29,735 nucleotides of DNA, from assembly GCA_964442035.1 (NCBI GenBank), contig CAYTWZ010000011.1, positions 1-29,735 of the forward strand. The letters are read 5' to 3'. The stretch is from JAFLUQ01 sp964442035. GTDB lineage: Bacteria; Bacillota; Clostridia; UMGS1883. Under the pieces are notes generated by a model, which saw only the letters and a list, made by a program, of their open reading frames with translations, ran no database searches and had not been told where the DNA came from. The position numbers were made by a program, and so were the translations under genes. Below are positions 22,468 to 29,735 of this stretch, piece by piece (the stretch's first letter is position 1; each line of letters starts with the position of its first letter).

Positions 22468-24234
22468 CTATTCAAACATTTTCTCAAACTCGTATAAGAG
22501 ATTGCCATCCATGGACTTGCTGTATTCAAATGGTGAGGCTGTGCTGTGGAATACATATTGGCCATCTGCAAAGCTGCCTGCATAATCTATATCCCAGTTA
22601 AAGAAATCCACATTAACATAAAATTTTCCGTCAGTAAATTCATACTCACTTGGCCAGCTATTTACAAAACTATATTTATCATAGTCTGTGCATTCTTCGT
22701 CAACATTATCATATACATCAGCGCCTTCCGGGCTGAGATACAAATCGCAAACCTCATTGCCAAAGGCGTTCGTATAGTATATCTCAACACCCATAAGCTG
22801 AGAATTCCAGCTTACCGCCCTTACCTCGTCAAACAGAGACGTCAAGTCGGTTACAGGAACATATATATAATAATCATCAAAGTTACGGGGCACCACGGTC
22901 ACTGACTTTCCGTTTTCGCTGTTGACCAGTGTAAGGGTCTCATCAGGCTGGCGGTTTTCCATGTATTCATACTGTTCATGGGAAGTACCATACTCCCATT
23001 TGTCTTTGGCATCGGAATACAACTGATATTCGGTTATATCACTGTAAAGGTCGATGCTGTTCTTATCAGTGAACTCAGGGAACACTATGTCAACACTCTC
23101 GTTGATGCCTGTGACCTCGGCAACGCTGTTCGCGCGGAGGGAAACGCGGCCCTTAGCCTCATGGGCGGAAGCGGTTGCATCATCCTCGCCAGCAATCCTT
23201 TTTATAAGATTTTCAGTGGCCTTGACTATCCTTGCCATGTCTATATCCATGTCAACAATTTCTTCGGTTCTGGATACATAGCCATCCTTGTTTACGGTAC
23301 ACTTGATGGTAATGCCATTGGCAAACATACCCGTTTCGGTGATCATGTCGCAAACAGCGTCAACGATCTCGTCCGAACCGGCCAAGGCTTCCTTATATGC
23401 TTCGGCGACCTCCTGTGCGTCCTCCGCAGCGCCCATAACAACAGACATTGTGCCCACCGTTGCGGCAATTTCCTCATTGGAAAGACTCTTGACAATGCCC
23501 TTGATTATGTTCTCCAAGGCCGCGCTGTCTATCTTGATAGTATATACTGTATCGCTGCCGGACTTGGCAACATCGGTAACAAAGCTCACATCCAGATATT
23601 TGCTGAGCTGCCGGATCACCGTCTCATTACTGAGAAGCCCGTTTAACTGAGCAGGATCAACCATGACGGGCTCAGTGCCTGTAATATACATAGCTGTAGG
23701 ACCGTCAGCGCCGCCTATAACGCCTATAACATCGCTGCTAAAGCCGGTCATTCCGGCAAAAACAGCCGCCATTGACTGGGGCGAAATAACAATATACTGC
23801 TTGTCAGCAATGGCTGTGGGCAGGAACGGACGGATATACGAGGGTATGCTCATTGCCGTTGTGCCGTCCGCCTTGGTATAGCTTGTAAAGCTGGCAACAA
23901 AATCGGGATACTTGACCTGTGTAACCGCTTTGCTGTTTCCGCCTGAGGTGGTTGTAACAGTTTCCGTTTCCATAATGGAAAGCAGGCCGCTGTAGATCTG
24001 TTGAAGATAATTAAATGAGGCCATGTCATCATCATAAGATGTGCCGTCAACGAAAATATACTTACTTGAGAACGGCTCGATCACCTTCACGTCAAATGTG
24101 GCCTTTTCGGTCACCACGCTGCTCTGGGGCACATTCTGCAATGCCTTGTACAGCGCTATATCATCGCTGCTGCAACCGGTGAAGCATAACGCCAGCATAA
24201 CCACTGCAACAACCAATGATAAGGTTCTTTTCAT
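22468..24234 (-). CDS. Secreted lipoprotein of unknown function with GGADGPT motif
   Basis: 588 residues from ATG 24234, seven bases after AGGAGG. The signal peptide MKRTLSLVVAVVMLALCFTGCSS has a lipobox with Cys21 as the lipidated residue, so the protein is anchored on the outer face of the membrane. Residues 170-184 read IGVIGGADGPTAMYI, close to the GGADGPTAI motif of beta subunits of sodium-pumping decarboxylases, although the rest is a soluble protein without membrane helices. The C-terminal ~150 residues (PRNFDDYYIYVPVTDLTSLFDEVRAVSWNSQLMGVEIYY) are not recognised. It has its own promoter and no obvious partner genes. Confidence 0.8.
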   Translation of the reverse strand: MKRTLSLVVAVVMLALCFTGCSSDDIALYKALQNVPQSSVVTEKATFDVKVIEPFSSKYIFVDGTSYDDDMASFNYLQQIYSGLLSIMETETVTTTSGGNSKAVTQVKYPDFVASFTSYTKADGTTAMSIPSYIRPFLPTAIADKQYIVISPQSMAAVFAGMTGFSSDVIGVIGGADGPTAMYITGTEPVMVDPAQLNGLLSNETVIRQLSKYLDVSFVTDVAKSGSDTVYTIKIDSAALENIIKGIVKSLSNEEIAATVGTMSVVMGAAEDAQEVAEAYKEALAGSDEIVDAVCDMITETGMFANGITIKCTVNKDGYVSRTEEIVDMDIDMARIVKATENLIKRIAGEDDATASAHEAKGRVSLRANSVAEVTGINESVDIVFPEFTDKNSIDLYSDITEYQLYSDAKDKWEYGTSHEQYEYMENRQPDETLTLVNSENGKSVTVVPRNFDDYYIYVPVTDLTSLFDEVRAVSWNSQLMGVEIYYTNAFGNEVCDLYLSPEGADVYDNVDEECTDYDKYSFVNSWPSEYEFTDGKFYVNVDFFNWDIDYAGSFADGQYVFHSTASPFEYSKSMDGNLLYEFEKMFE

Positions 24235-24275
24235 ATAAATTCCTCCTGACTTATTATGGCTTAATCCCTGTTTAA

Positions 24276-24304
24276 ATATTATCATATTTTTTAAATTCTG
24301 TCAA
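24276..24304 (-). promoter_or_regulatory. Promoter of the lipoprotein gene
   Basis: Minus-strand TTGACA (24299-24304) and TAATAT (24276-24281), spacer 17, about 40 bases before the start. Confidence 0.8.
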
Positions 24305-24331
24305 CTAATATTTATAATTTTTTAAAATTTA

Positions 24332-24377
24332 TTAAAAAGTGTGGAATACAAAGCCATATGCCTTGAATCCCACACTT
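24332..24377 (-). terminator. Terminator of the heat-shock operon
   Basis: Read on minus, AAGTGTGG at the right end (24370-24377) pairs with CCACACTT (24337-24344), continued by an imperfect ~20-bp stem, then TTTTTAATAAATTTT. It lies 117 bases past dnaJ because a dispersed repeat stands between. Confidence 0.75.
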
Positions 24378-24410
24378 AGCAAGAATTGAAGTCGGTTTTT
24401 TCAGTTATCA

Positions 24411-24488
24411 ATAAGGGCTGAAAGCCAGTCATGGGGCGCCATGGTGTGAGAAAGGAACTCCCACCGAAAAACGAAAGGGTCGCCCGCC
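24411..24488 (+). repeat. Dispersed hairpin repeat R2, copy 2
   Basis: Shares AAGGGCTGAAAGCC, GAGAAAGGA, CTCCCACCGAAAAACGAAA and GGGTCGCCCGCC with the other two copies. An internal stem (GGTGTGAG with CTCCCACC) is nearly kept. It ends five bases before the dnaJ stop codon position. Confidence 0.8.
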
Positions 24489-24493
24489 AATGC

Positions 24494-25636
24494 TTACTTA
24501 TTCAGATAATCCTTTAAAATATCCTTGAACTTACGTTCCTTGTTGTAATTTTTTTCATTACTTTCTTTAGCAAACTGCTGAAGTATCTCCCGTTGCTTAG
24601 CAGTGAGGTTCTTGGGTACTTCAACATTTACCTTCACATACTGGTCTCCCCTTACGCCCGTACGGATATTGGGAATGCCCTTTCCACGGAATCGAAACTG
24701 GTCGCCGTTTTGAGTACCCTCCGGGATGCGATGTTTCACCTCTCCGTCAATAACGGGAATGTCCATCTCACAGCCCAAAGCTGCCTGTACAAAGGTGATA
24801 GGGATCTCAATATACACGTCAGATCCATCACGCCTGAACAGCTTGTGAGGTCTGACATTGACTGTTACAAACAGATCGCCGTTTGGACCGCCCTTTGTCC
24901 CGGCCTCGCCCTGACCCCGAGCGGAAATCGTCTGGCCGTCATCAATACCGGCGGGGATCTTTATGTCAATGGACTTGGATGTACGTACCTTTCCGGTGCC
25001 GCCGCACTTCTGGCATGGATTCCTTATAATCTGACCGCTGCCGCCGCAGGTGCGGCAGGTGGTCGTAGTCTGGAACTGACCCAGCGGCGTCTGCTGCACC
25101 TGACGAGCTTGACCGCTACCATGACATGTGGGACAGGTTTCGGGGCTGGTGCCCTTTTTTGCTCCGGTGCCGCCGCACTCTGTACAGTTTTCACGCCTTG
25201 TGACCTGTACCTTTTTGGTGCAGCCAAAGGCTGCCTCCTCAAAGGTAAGGGTTACATACTGCTGTATATCCTGACCCTTGCGCGGCCCATTGCGACGCTG
25301 GCCGCCGCCAAAGCCGCCGCCAAAAAAGCTGCCGAAGATATCGCCCAGATCGCCCATATCAAAATCGCTAAAGCCGCCGCCAAAGCCGCCGCCCGCACTA
25401 TAATTGGGATCTACTCCCGCATGGCCGAACTGGTCATATCTGGCACGCTTTTCGCTGTCGCTGAGAACTCCATAGGCTTCACCTATTTCCTTAAACTTTT
25501 CCGCCGCGTCAGGGTTATCCTTATTAAGATCCGGATGGTATTGCTTGGCAAGCTTTCGATACGCCTTTTTTATTTCGTCCTCGCTGGCGTCCTTCTGGAC
25601 GCCAAGGACCTCATAGTAATCTCTCTTCTCTGCCAC
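24494..25636 (-). CDS. dnaJ: Chaperone protein DnaJ
   Basis: 380 residues from GTG 25636 with GGAGGA at good spacing. DnaJ delivers substrates to DnaK and triggers its ATPase. J domain: DYYEVLGVQKDASEDEIKKAYRKLAKQYHPDLN with HPD. A Gly/Phe-rich stretch follows (GGGFGGGFSDFDMGDLGDIFGSFFGGGFGGG), then the four zinc-binding CxxCxGxG repeats (CTECGGTG, CPTCHGSG, CRTCGGSG, CQKCGGTG), and the C-terminal substrate domain. Length is standard for type I DnaJ. It is the last gene of the operon, 61 bases after dnaK. Confidence 0.98.
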   Translation of the reverse strand: MAEKRDYYEVLGVQKDASEDEIKKAYRKLAKQYHPDLNKDNPDAAEKFKEIGEAYGVLSDSEKRARYDQFGHAGVDPNYSAGGGFGGGFSDFDMGDLGDIFGSFFGGGFGGGQRRNGPRKGQDIQQYVTLTFEEAAFGCTKKVQVTRRENCTECGGTGAKKGTSPETCPTCHGSGQARQVQQTPLGQFQTTTTCRTCGGSGQIIRNPCQKCGGTGKVRTSKSIDIKIPAGIDDGQTISARGQGEAGTKGGPNGDLFVTVNVRPHKLFRRDGSDVYIEIPITFVQAALGCEMDIPVIDGEVKHRIPEGTQNGDQFRFRGKGIPNIRTGVRGDQYVKVNVEVPKNLTAKQREILQQFAKESNEKNYNKERKFKDILKDYLNK

Positions 25637-25654
25637 AATATATCCTCCTACGTC

Positions 25655-25690
25655 CGTAAGGCATTGCGAAGCTGCAATGCCCTACTACGG
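25655..25690. other. Hairpin in the dnaK-dnaJ gap
   Basis: GGCATTGC (25660-25667) and GCAATGCC (25674-25681) pair around GAAGCT, with the outer CCGTA/TACGG extending it after one mismatch. It has no T tract in either direction and could set the dnaK:dnaJ ratio by RNA processing or be a small repeat. Confidence 0.55.
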
Positions 25691-25697
25691 TTATTTT

Positions 25698-27530
25698 TTA
25701 CTTGTTGTCGTCGTTTTCTGTAAAGTCGGCGTCATACACATTGCCGTTAGGTCCGCCCTGAGGTCCCTGCTCAGATCCGCCCTGAGCGCCCTGAGGATTG
25801 GCCTGCTGGTACAGCTTGGCGCTTACATCATAAAACTTCTTCTGAAGCTCATCGGTAGCCGCCTTAATGGCCTGTGCGTCGCTGCCCTTAAGCGCTTCCT
25901 TTACCTTGCTTATCTCTGCTTCGATGGCGCTCTTGTCAGCGGCATCTACCTTGTCACCAAGGTCGGTAAGGGTCTTTTCGCTCTGGTATACCATCTGGTC
26001 TGCGTTGTTGCGGATCTCGATCTCTTCCTTGCGCTTCTTATCCTCCTCGGCAAACTTCTCGGCTTCCTTGACAGCCTTGTCAATATCCTCATCGCTGAGG
26101 TTAGTAGAAGATGTGATGGTTATCTTCTGCTCCTGACCTGTGCCGAGATCCTTAGCGGAAACGTTAACAATACCGTTGGCGTCTATATCAAAGGTAACCT
26201 CGATCTGGGGTACTCCTCTGGGAGCGGGAGCAATGCCGCTGAGCATAAAGTTACCTAACGTCTTATTATCCTTAGCCATCTGGCGTTCGCCCTGAAGCAC
26301 GTGTATATCAACGCTGGTCTGGCCGTCAGCCGCTGTGGAGAAAATCTGGCTCTTCTTTGTGGGGATGGTCGTATTTCTGTCAATAAGCTTTGTGCATACG
26401 CCGCCCATTGTCTCAATACCAAGAGAAAGGGGTGTTACGTCCAGAAGAACAATATCCTTTACATCTCCGGCAAGTACGCCTGCCTGAATTGCTGCGCCGA
26501 TGGCTACGCACTCGTCAGGGTTGATGCCCTTATGGGGTTCCTTGCCGATAAGAGACTTGACGGCATCGTTTACAGCCGGGATACGGCTGGATCCGCCTAC
26601 CATAAGCACCTTGTCAATCCCGGATGCGGAAAGTCCGGCATCCTTGAGAGCGTTCTTTGTGGGACCCATTGTGCGTTCTATAAGATCAGCTGTAAGCTCG
26701 TTGAATTTAGCCCTTGTAAGAGTGATATCCATATGCTTGGGGCCTGTGCTGTCCGCCGTGATGAAGGGAAGATTGATATTGCTGGAGGTCACGCCGCTGA
26801 GCTCGATCTTTGCCTTTTCCGCGGCCTCCTTAAGGCGTTGCATAGCTGTCTTGTCACCGGAAAGATCAATACCGTTTTCCTTTTTAAACTCTGATACAAG
26901 ATAATCAATGATCTTGTTGTCGAAGTCATCGCCGCCCAGATGTGTATCACCGTTTGTGGCCAAAACTTCAAATACGCCGTCGCCGATGTCAAGGATAGAA
27001 ACATCAAAGGTACCGCCGCCCAAGTCGTAAACCATTACGCGCTGGTCATTTTCCTTGTCCATGCCGTAAGCAAAGGCCGCAGCAGTGGGTTCGTTTATAA
27101 TACGAAGGACATCAAGACCCGCAATCTTACCGGCGTCCTTTGTTGCCTGTCGCTGTGAATCGTTGAAGTAAGCAGGTACTGTGATGACTGCCTGAGTAAC
27201 AGGCTCTCCAAGATAGCTTTCGGCGTCAGCCTTAAGTTTCTGAAGCACCATTGAACTGATTACCTGAGGAGTGTAGGTCTTACCGTCAACAGATACCTTA
27301 TAGTCTGTACCCATGTGACGTTTGATAGAGCTGATAGTGCGGTCAGGGTTTGTAACGGCCTGACGCTTAGCCACCTGACCTACAAGACGCTCGCCGTCCT
27401 TTTTAAAGGCCACAACAGAGGGCGTTGTTCTTGCGCCTTCGCTGTTGGCGATAACAACAGGCTCGCCGCCTTCCATAACAGCCACACATGAATTTGTTGT
27501 ACCAAGATCGATACCAATTATTTTACTCAT
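25698..27530 (-). CDS. dnaK: Chaperone protein DnaK (Hsp70)
   Basis: 610 residues, ATG at 27530 with AAAGGAAG upstream. DnaK binds exposed hydrophobic segments in an ATP-controlled cycle with DnaJ and GrpE. The ATPase domain begins GIDLGTTNSCVAVMEGGEP and shows VYDLGGGTFDVSILDIGDGVFEV and MVGGSSRIPAVNDAV. The substrate domain and helical lid follow, ending in a Gly/Gln-rich tail and acidic end (NVYDADFTENDDNK), close to the usual EEVDxK-like terminus of the family. Length is typical of Gram-positive DnaK, which lacks one stretch present in proteobacterial forms. Confidence 0.98.
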   Translation of the reverse strand: MSKIIGIDLGTTNSCVAVMEGGEPVVIANSEGARTTPSVVAFKKDGERLVGQVAKRQAVTNPDRTISSIKRHMGTDYKVSVDGKTYTPQVISSMVLQKLKADAESYLGEPVTQAVITVPAYFNDSQRQATKDAGKIAGLDVLRIINEPTAAAFAYGMDKENDQRVMVYDLGGGTFDVSILDIGDGVFEVLATNGDTHLGGDDFDNKIIDYLVSEFKKENGIDLSGDKTAMQRLKEAAEKAKIELSGVTSSNINLPFITADSTGPKHMDITLTRAKFNELTADLIERTMGPTKNALKDAGLSASGIDKVLMVGGSSRIPAVNDAVKSLIGKEPHKGINPDECVAIGAAIQAGVLAGDVKDIVLLDVTPLSLGIETMGGVCTKLIDRNTTIPTKKSQIFSTAADGQTSVDIHVLQGERQMAKDNKTLGNFMLSGIAPAPRGVPQIEVTFDIDANGIVNVSAKDLGTGQEQKITITSSTNLSDEDIDKAVKEAEKFAEEDKKRKEEIEIRNNADQMVYQSEKTLTDLGDKVDAADKSAIEAEISKVKEALKGSDAQAIKAATDELQKKFYDVSAKLYQQANPQGAQGGSEQGPQGGPNGNVYDADFTENDDNK

Positions 27531-27604
27531 AAATTATCTTCCTTTCTATTTCCTTAACCCTTATTTATTCCTTAACTATTTTATATACCAATTTTAATTT
27601 GCTC

Positions 27605-28129
27605 TTAATTTGCCACTTTAACCATACTGTGACGGAGTATCCTGTCTCCAAGGCGATAGCCTTTCTGAAGTTGCTCAACTATGACGCTTTCGCCGTAGGC
27701 GTCATCCTCCACATGCATTACAGCGTTGTGCACCTTAGGGTCAAAGGGTGTCCCCTCCGATGCTTCCACTTCCTCAATGCCAAGCTTTGCAAACACATCG
27801 GCAAGCTGCTTTTTTACCAGCTCCACTCCCTCATAGAACGCATTCTTTTCGGTCTCGATATCCAGCGCACGCTCCAGATTATCCATTACCGGCAAAAAAC
27901 ACGCCGCCGCTTCCGCCTTAGCTTCGGGATATATGCTCTCCTTTTCCCTTATGCTGCGCTTGCGATAATTGTCATATTCCGCAAGAGTGCGCATGTATTT
28001 TTCGTTGAGTGCATCGTATTTTTTCTTTGCTTCGTCCTCTTCATCGGCGGACTCAACCGCTGTTTCGGGCTGCTGTGTTGCTTCAGTTTGCTCCTCTACA
28101 GCCTCCGCCTTAGCCTTGTCTTCTTCCAT
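27605..28129 (-). CDS. grpE: Nucleotide exchange factor GrpE
   Basis: 174 residues, ATG at 28129 with AAGGATG upstream. GrpE releases ADP from DnaK. An acidic Ala/Glu/Gln-rich start (~50 residues, disordered) leads into the long dimerising helix KKKYDALNEKYMRTLAEYDNYRKRSIREKESIY, and the beta domain carries the signature GVELVKKQLADVFAKLGIEEVEASEGTPFDPKVHNAVMHVEDDAYGESVIVEQLQKGYRLGDRILRHSMVKVAN. It lies 15 bases after hrcA. Confidence 0.97.
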   Translation of the reverse strand: MEEDKAKAEAVEEQTEATQQPETAVESADEEDEAKKKYDALNEKYMRTLAEYDNYRKRSIREKESIYPEAKAEAAACFLPVMDNLERALDIETEKNAFYEGVELVKKQLADVFAKLGIEEVEASEGTPFDPKVHNAVMHVEDDAYGESVIVEQLQKGYRLGDRILRHSMVKVAN

Positions 28130-28144
28130 CTGTACACATCCTTC

Positions 28145-29182
28145 CTACTGTCCCATCATTCGATTCAGTATCTCACTGAGTCTGCCGTTTATAACTTCAA
28201 GTGAGGACACGACCCGTGCATAATCCATTCTTGTAGGACCTATGATCCCTATTTTACCTTTTAATTTATCTCCCACACTGTAGTTAGCTACTACAATGCT
28301 GGTATCACGCATTTCGTCAACACCGTTTTCGCTACCGATCTTAATGCTTATGCTGTCGTTTCCGTCGTCCAGCAACGAAAGCATTTTTTCCACATTTTCC
28401 CGTTTGTCCATAAACGAGAAAAATTCCTTTGCCCGCTCAATATCGTTGAACTCCGGATTGTCAAGTATGTTTGACGCCCCGCCAATATAAACCCTTGACG
28501 TGTTCTCATTAAGACATTCAAGGACAAAGGACACGATGACCTTCATCAGCTCACTGTAGTCACCCATAGCTTCGTAAATCAGCATCAGCCTGGCAGGGGT
28601 GATATCCGCGGCGCTTAGCCCCGCAAGCTGCTTGGAAATAAAGTCGCTCACCGCATCAATGGCCGTATAGTCAATTTCCTTGCTAAAACGTATTTTACGG
28701 TTTTTAACAACTCCGGCATCCGTCACCACCACCATAAGGGCAACCATTTTTTCAATAAGAATAAGTTTGACGCTTTGCACCCGGCTTTGGCTTTCCTTAG
28801 GGAAAGCCACGACGGTAGGATAATGAGTCACCTTTGATATTATATCGGATATCTCAGATATGACGCCCTCAAGCTGATCATACTTGTGGTTCATGGTCCG
28901 CTGCAGTCCGGATATCTCATCCATAGTCAGGCTATAGCGTTTCATCAGCGAATCTACATAAAACCTGTATCCCATTTCGGATGGTATGCGACCCGCCGAA
29001 GTATGAGGCTTTTCCAAATAGCCCATTTCCTCCAGATCCGCCATTTCATTACGGATAGTGGCTGCAGAAAGTCCCAGATCATGGTTTTTAGCTATATTAC
29101 GTGAGCCTACCGGCTCCGCCATAGCAATATAGTCTTCGATTATAGCCTGTAATATCTTTTTTTTACGCTGGCTCAGTTCCAC
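28145..29182 (-). CDS. hrcA: Heat-inducible transcription repressor HrcA
   Basis: 345 residues from GTG 29182, with AGGTGAG upstream; starting earlier would run into the operator. HrcA binds the CIRCE element and represses the operon until heat stress titrates GroEL away. N-terminal winged helix: SQRKKKILQAIIEDYIAMAEPVGSRNIAKNHDLGLSAATIRNEMADLEEMGYLEKPHTSAGRIPSEMGYRFYVD. The rest is the GAF-like dimer domain, ending IGIIGPTRMDYARVVSSLEVINGRLSEILNRM, a family hallmark. It is the first gene of its own operon. Confidence 0.97.
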   Translation of the reverse strand: MELSQRKKKILQAIIEDYIAMAEPVGSRNIAKNHDLGLSAATIRNEMADLEEMGYLEKPHTSAGRIPSEMGYRFYVDSLMKRYSLTMDEISGLQRTMNHKYDQLEGVISEISDIISKVTHYPTVVAFPKESQSRVQSVKLILIEKMVALMVVVTDAGVVKNRKIRFSKEIDYTAIDAVSDFISKQLAGLSAADITPARLMLIYEAMGDYSELMKVIVSFVLECLNENTSRVYIGGASNILDNPEFNDIERAKEFFSFMDKRENVEKMLSLLDDGNDSISIKIGSENGVDEMRDTSIVVANYSVGDKLKGKIGIIGPTRMDYARVVSSLEVINGRLSEILNRMMGQ

Positions 29183-29203
29183 AGTCTCACCTCTCCCATA
29201 ATA

Positions 29204-29240
29204 TATTGTTAGCACTCGCCATCTCTGAGTGCTAACAATA
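29204..29240 (-). promoter_or_regulatory. CIRCE operator (HrcA-binding site)
   Basis: TTAGCACTC (29209-29217), nine bases, GAGTGCTAA (29227-29235): an exact consensus. The inverted repeat extends outward by TATTG/CAATA, giving 14-base perfect arms. It overlaps the -10 box of the promoter. Confidence 0.98.
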
Positions 29241-29268
29241 AGATACCACTATATTCTTCATTTGTCAA
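29240..29268 (-). promoter_or_regulatory. Promoter of hrcA-grpE-dnaK-dnaJ
   Basis: Minus-strand TTGACA (29263-29268) and TATCTT (29240-29245), spacer 17. The CIRCE element starts at the -10 box, so bound HrcA would block polymerase. Confidence 0.85.
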
Positions 29269-29360
29269 TAGTTTTTTCAAAAAATTTTAATTATTTTTAT
29301 TTTGTTCATTTTGAATTTTTTGTTTTTTAACAACTAATACTGTCTGTAGAGGTGATCAAC

Positions 29361-29537
29361 ATGAATGAAAAAAAGCATCCGACAGATCACAGCCGGCTTT
29401 TTACCGAAATGGCCGACGTGGAATTCGCCGAAGAGCTTGATCTGTCCAACGATGACCCCAAGGCTGAAGCGGATTATCTTCCTCAGGACGATGAGCAGTT
29501 CGACTCGGACGAGGAAAGCACCTTAGGGAAGCGCTGA
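29361..29537 (+). CDS. Small acidic hypothetical protein with repeat-derived 3' end
   Basis: 58 residues from ATG 29361, five bases after AGAGGTGA; divergent from hrcA. The protein is strongly acidic (VEFAEELDLSNDDPKAEADYLPQDDEQFDSDEES) and no family is recognised. Its last codons (TLGKR and the TGA stop) lie inside the partial MITE-like element at 29523, so the natural C-terminus may be lost. Likely a real start, given the strong ribosome binding site. Confidence 0.5.
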   Translation: MNEKKHPTDHSRLFTEMADVEFAEELDLSNDDPKAEADYLPQDDEQFDSDEESTLGKR

Positions 29538-29572
29538 ATAATTCACGCCTACAGCTTAAAACGCAGCTTGGC
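29523..29572 (-). mobile_element. Partial MITE-like element, copy C
   Basis: TTAGGGAAGCGCTGAATAAT, then TCACGCCTACAGCTTAAAACGC, is the reverse complement of the right end of copies A and B (terminus plus ~25 inner bases). The other end is missing and R2 sequence follows at once. Confidence 0.6.
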
Positions 29573-29578
29573 GGTTCT

Positions 29579-29657
29579 ATAAGTGCTGAAAGCCTGTCAT
29601 GGGACGTTTCCGGTGGGAGAAAGGATCTCCCACCGAAAAACGAAAGGGTCGCCCGCC
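29579..29657 (+). repeat. Dispersed hairpin repeat R2, copy 3
   Basis: Same blocks as the copies at 17682 and 24411; here the internal hairpin is perfect: GGTGGGAG and CTCCCACC around AAAGGAT. Confidence 0.8.
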
Positions 29658-29735
29658 GACTTAGAGGGTGCCCTCTGTCGGTGGAAGCCTCTGCGAAGCA
29701 GAAGCACCGACCGAGTCGGTAGACGAGACCCGGGG
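29658..29735 (+). other. Hairpin-rich sequence following R2 copy 3
   Basis: No gene. Three consecutive short hairpins are visible: CCGAC..AGAGGG with CCCTCT..GTCGG, CTCTGC with GCAGAAG, and ACCGAC with GTCGGT. They probably belong to a longer repeat unit that runs off the window. Confidence 0.45.

Noticed and set aside
24593..25723. 376-residue plus-strand ORF opposite dnaJ
   Set aside because: It is antisense to the Gly-rich and zinc-finger region of dnaJ, low in complexity, with no ribosome binding site or family features.
29579..29735. CRISPR-like or riboswitch-like structure in the hairpin-rich right end
   Set aside because: No regular direct repeats with spacers, and the core matches the dispersed R2 repeat rather than any ligand-binding RNA I know.

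Overview
The window looks like a chromosomal segment of a low-to-moderate GC Firmicute of class Clostridia, most likely a gut Oscillospiraceae/Ruminococcaceae-type bacterium. Supporting signs are strong AGGAGG-type ribosome binding sites, TTGACA-N17-TATAAT promoters, an hrcA-grpE-dnaK-dnaJ operon under a perfect CIRCE operator, a ylxM-ffh / rpsP-khpA-rimM-trmD block, and a glgB-glgC-glgD-glgA operon with the GlgC/GlgD split typical of Firmicutes. The species assignment is inference; no rRNA is present.

Region 1 (1-3.9 kb, all genes on minus) is an accessory, AT-richer stretch ending at a tRNA-Ser gene. From tRNA side to left edge it holds a small excisionase-like HTH protein, a conserved hypothetical with a C-terminal membrane anchor, a frameshifted Fic gene, an orphan domain V-VI piece of a group II intron (plus strand), a 535-residue protein joining an HNH nuclease domain to a ParB/DndB-like 'DGQHK' domain, a 21-codon ORF, and an endonuclease/exonuclease/phosphatase-fold protein running off the left edge. 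The nuclease pair is the best candidate here for an undescribed system.

Region 2 (3.9-8.5 kb, minus) is housekeeping translation and secretion: ylxM-ffh, then rpsP-khpA-rimM-trmD, tRNA-Gly, tadA and tRNA-Ser. The usual rplS after trmD is absent. Region 3 (8.6-13.0 kb, minus) is a tightly overlapping four-gene operon: zinc-ribbon/CD225-like membrane protein, C_GCAxxG_C_C-type cysteine protein, and two half ABC exporters forming a probable heterodimer.

Region 4 (13.1-19.5 kb, plus) is the glycogen operon, which makes ADP-glucose (GlgC/GlgD), elongates the chain (GlgA) and branches it (GlgB). It is driven by a clear promoter and closed by a strong hairpin terminator. Region 5 (19.6-24.3 kb) holds an ECF-type sigma factor with its membrane anti-sigma-like partner (plus), an Mbeg1-like alpha/beta hydrolase (minus) and a lipoprotein of unknown function carrying a GGADGPT motif (minus). 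Region 6 (24.3-29.3 kb, minus) is the heat-shock operon. A small acidic ORF and repeat-derived sequence fill the right end.

Two dispersed intergenic repeat families cut across regions 4-6: a 150-176 bp element with terminal inverted repeats (MITE-like; two full copies and one partial) and a ~79 bp hairpin-bearing repeat (three copies). Both sit directly against the ends of genes and in places appear to supply the stop codon.
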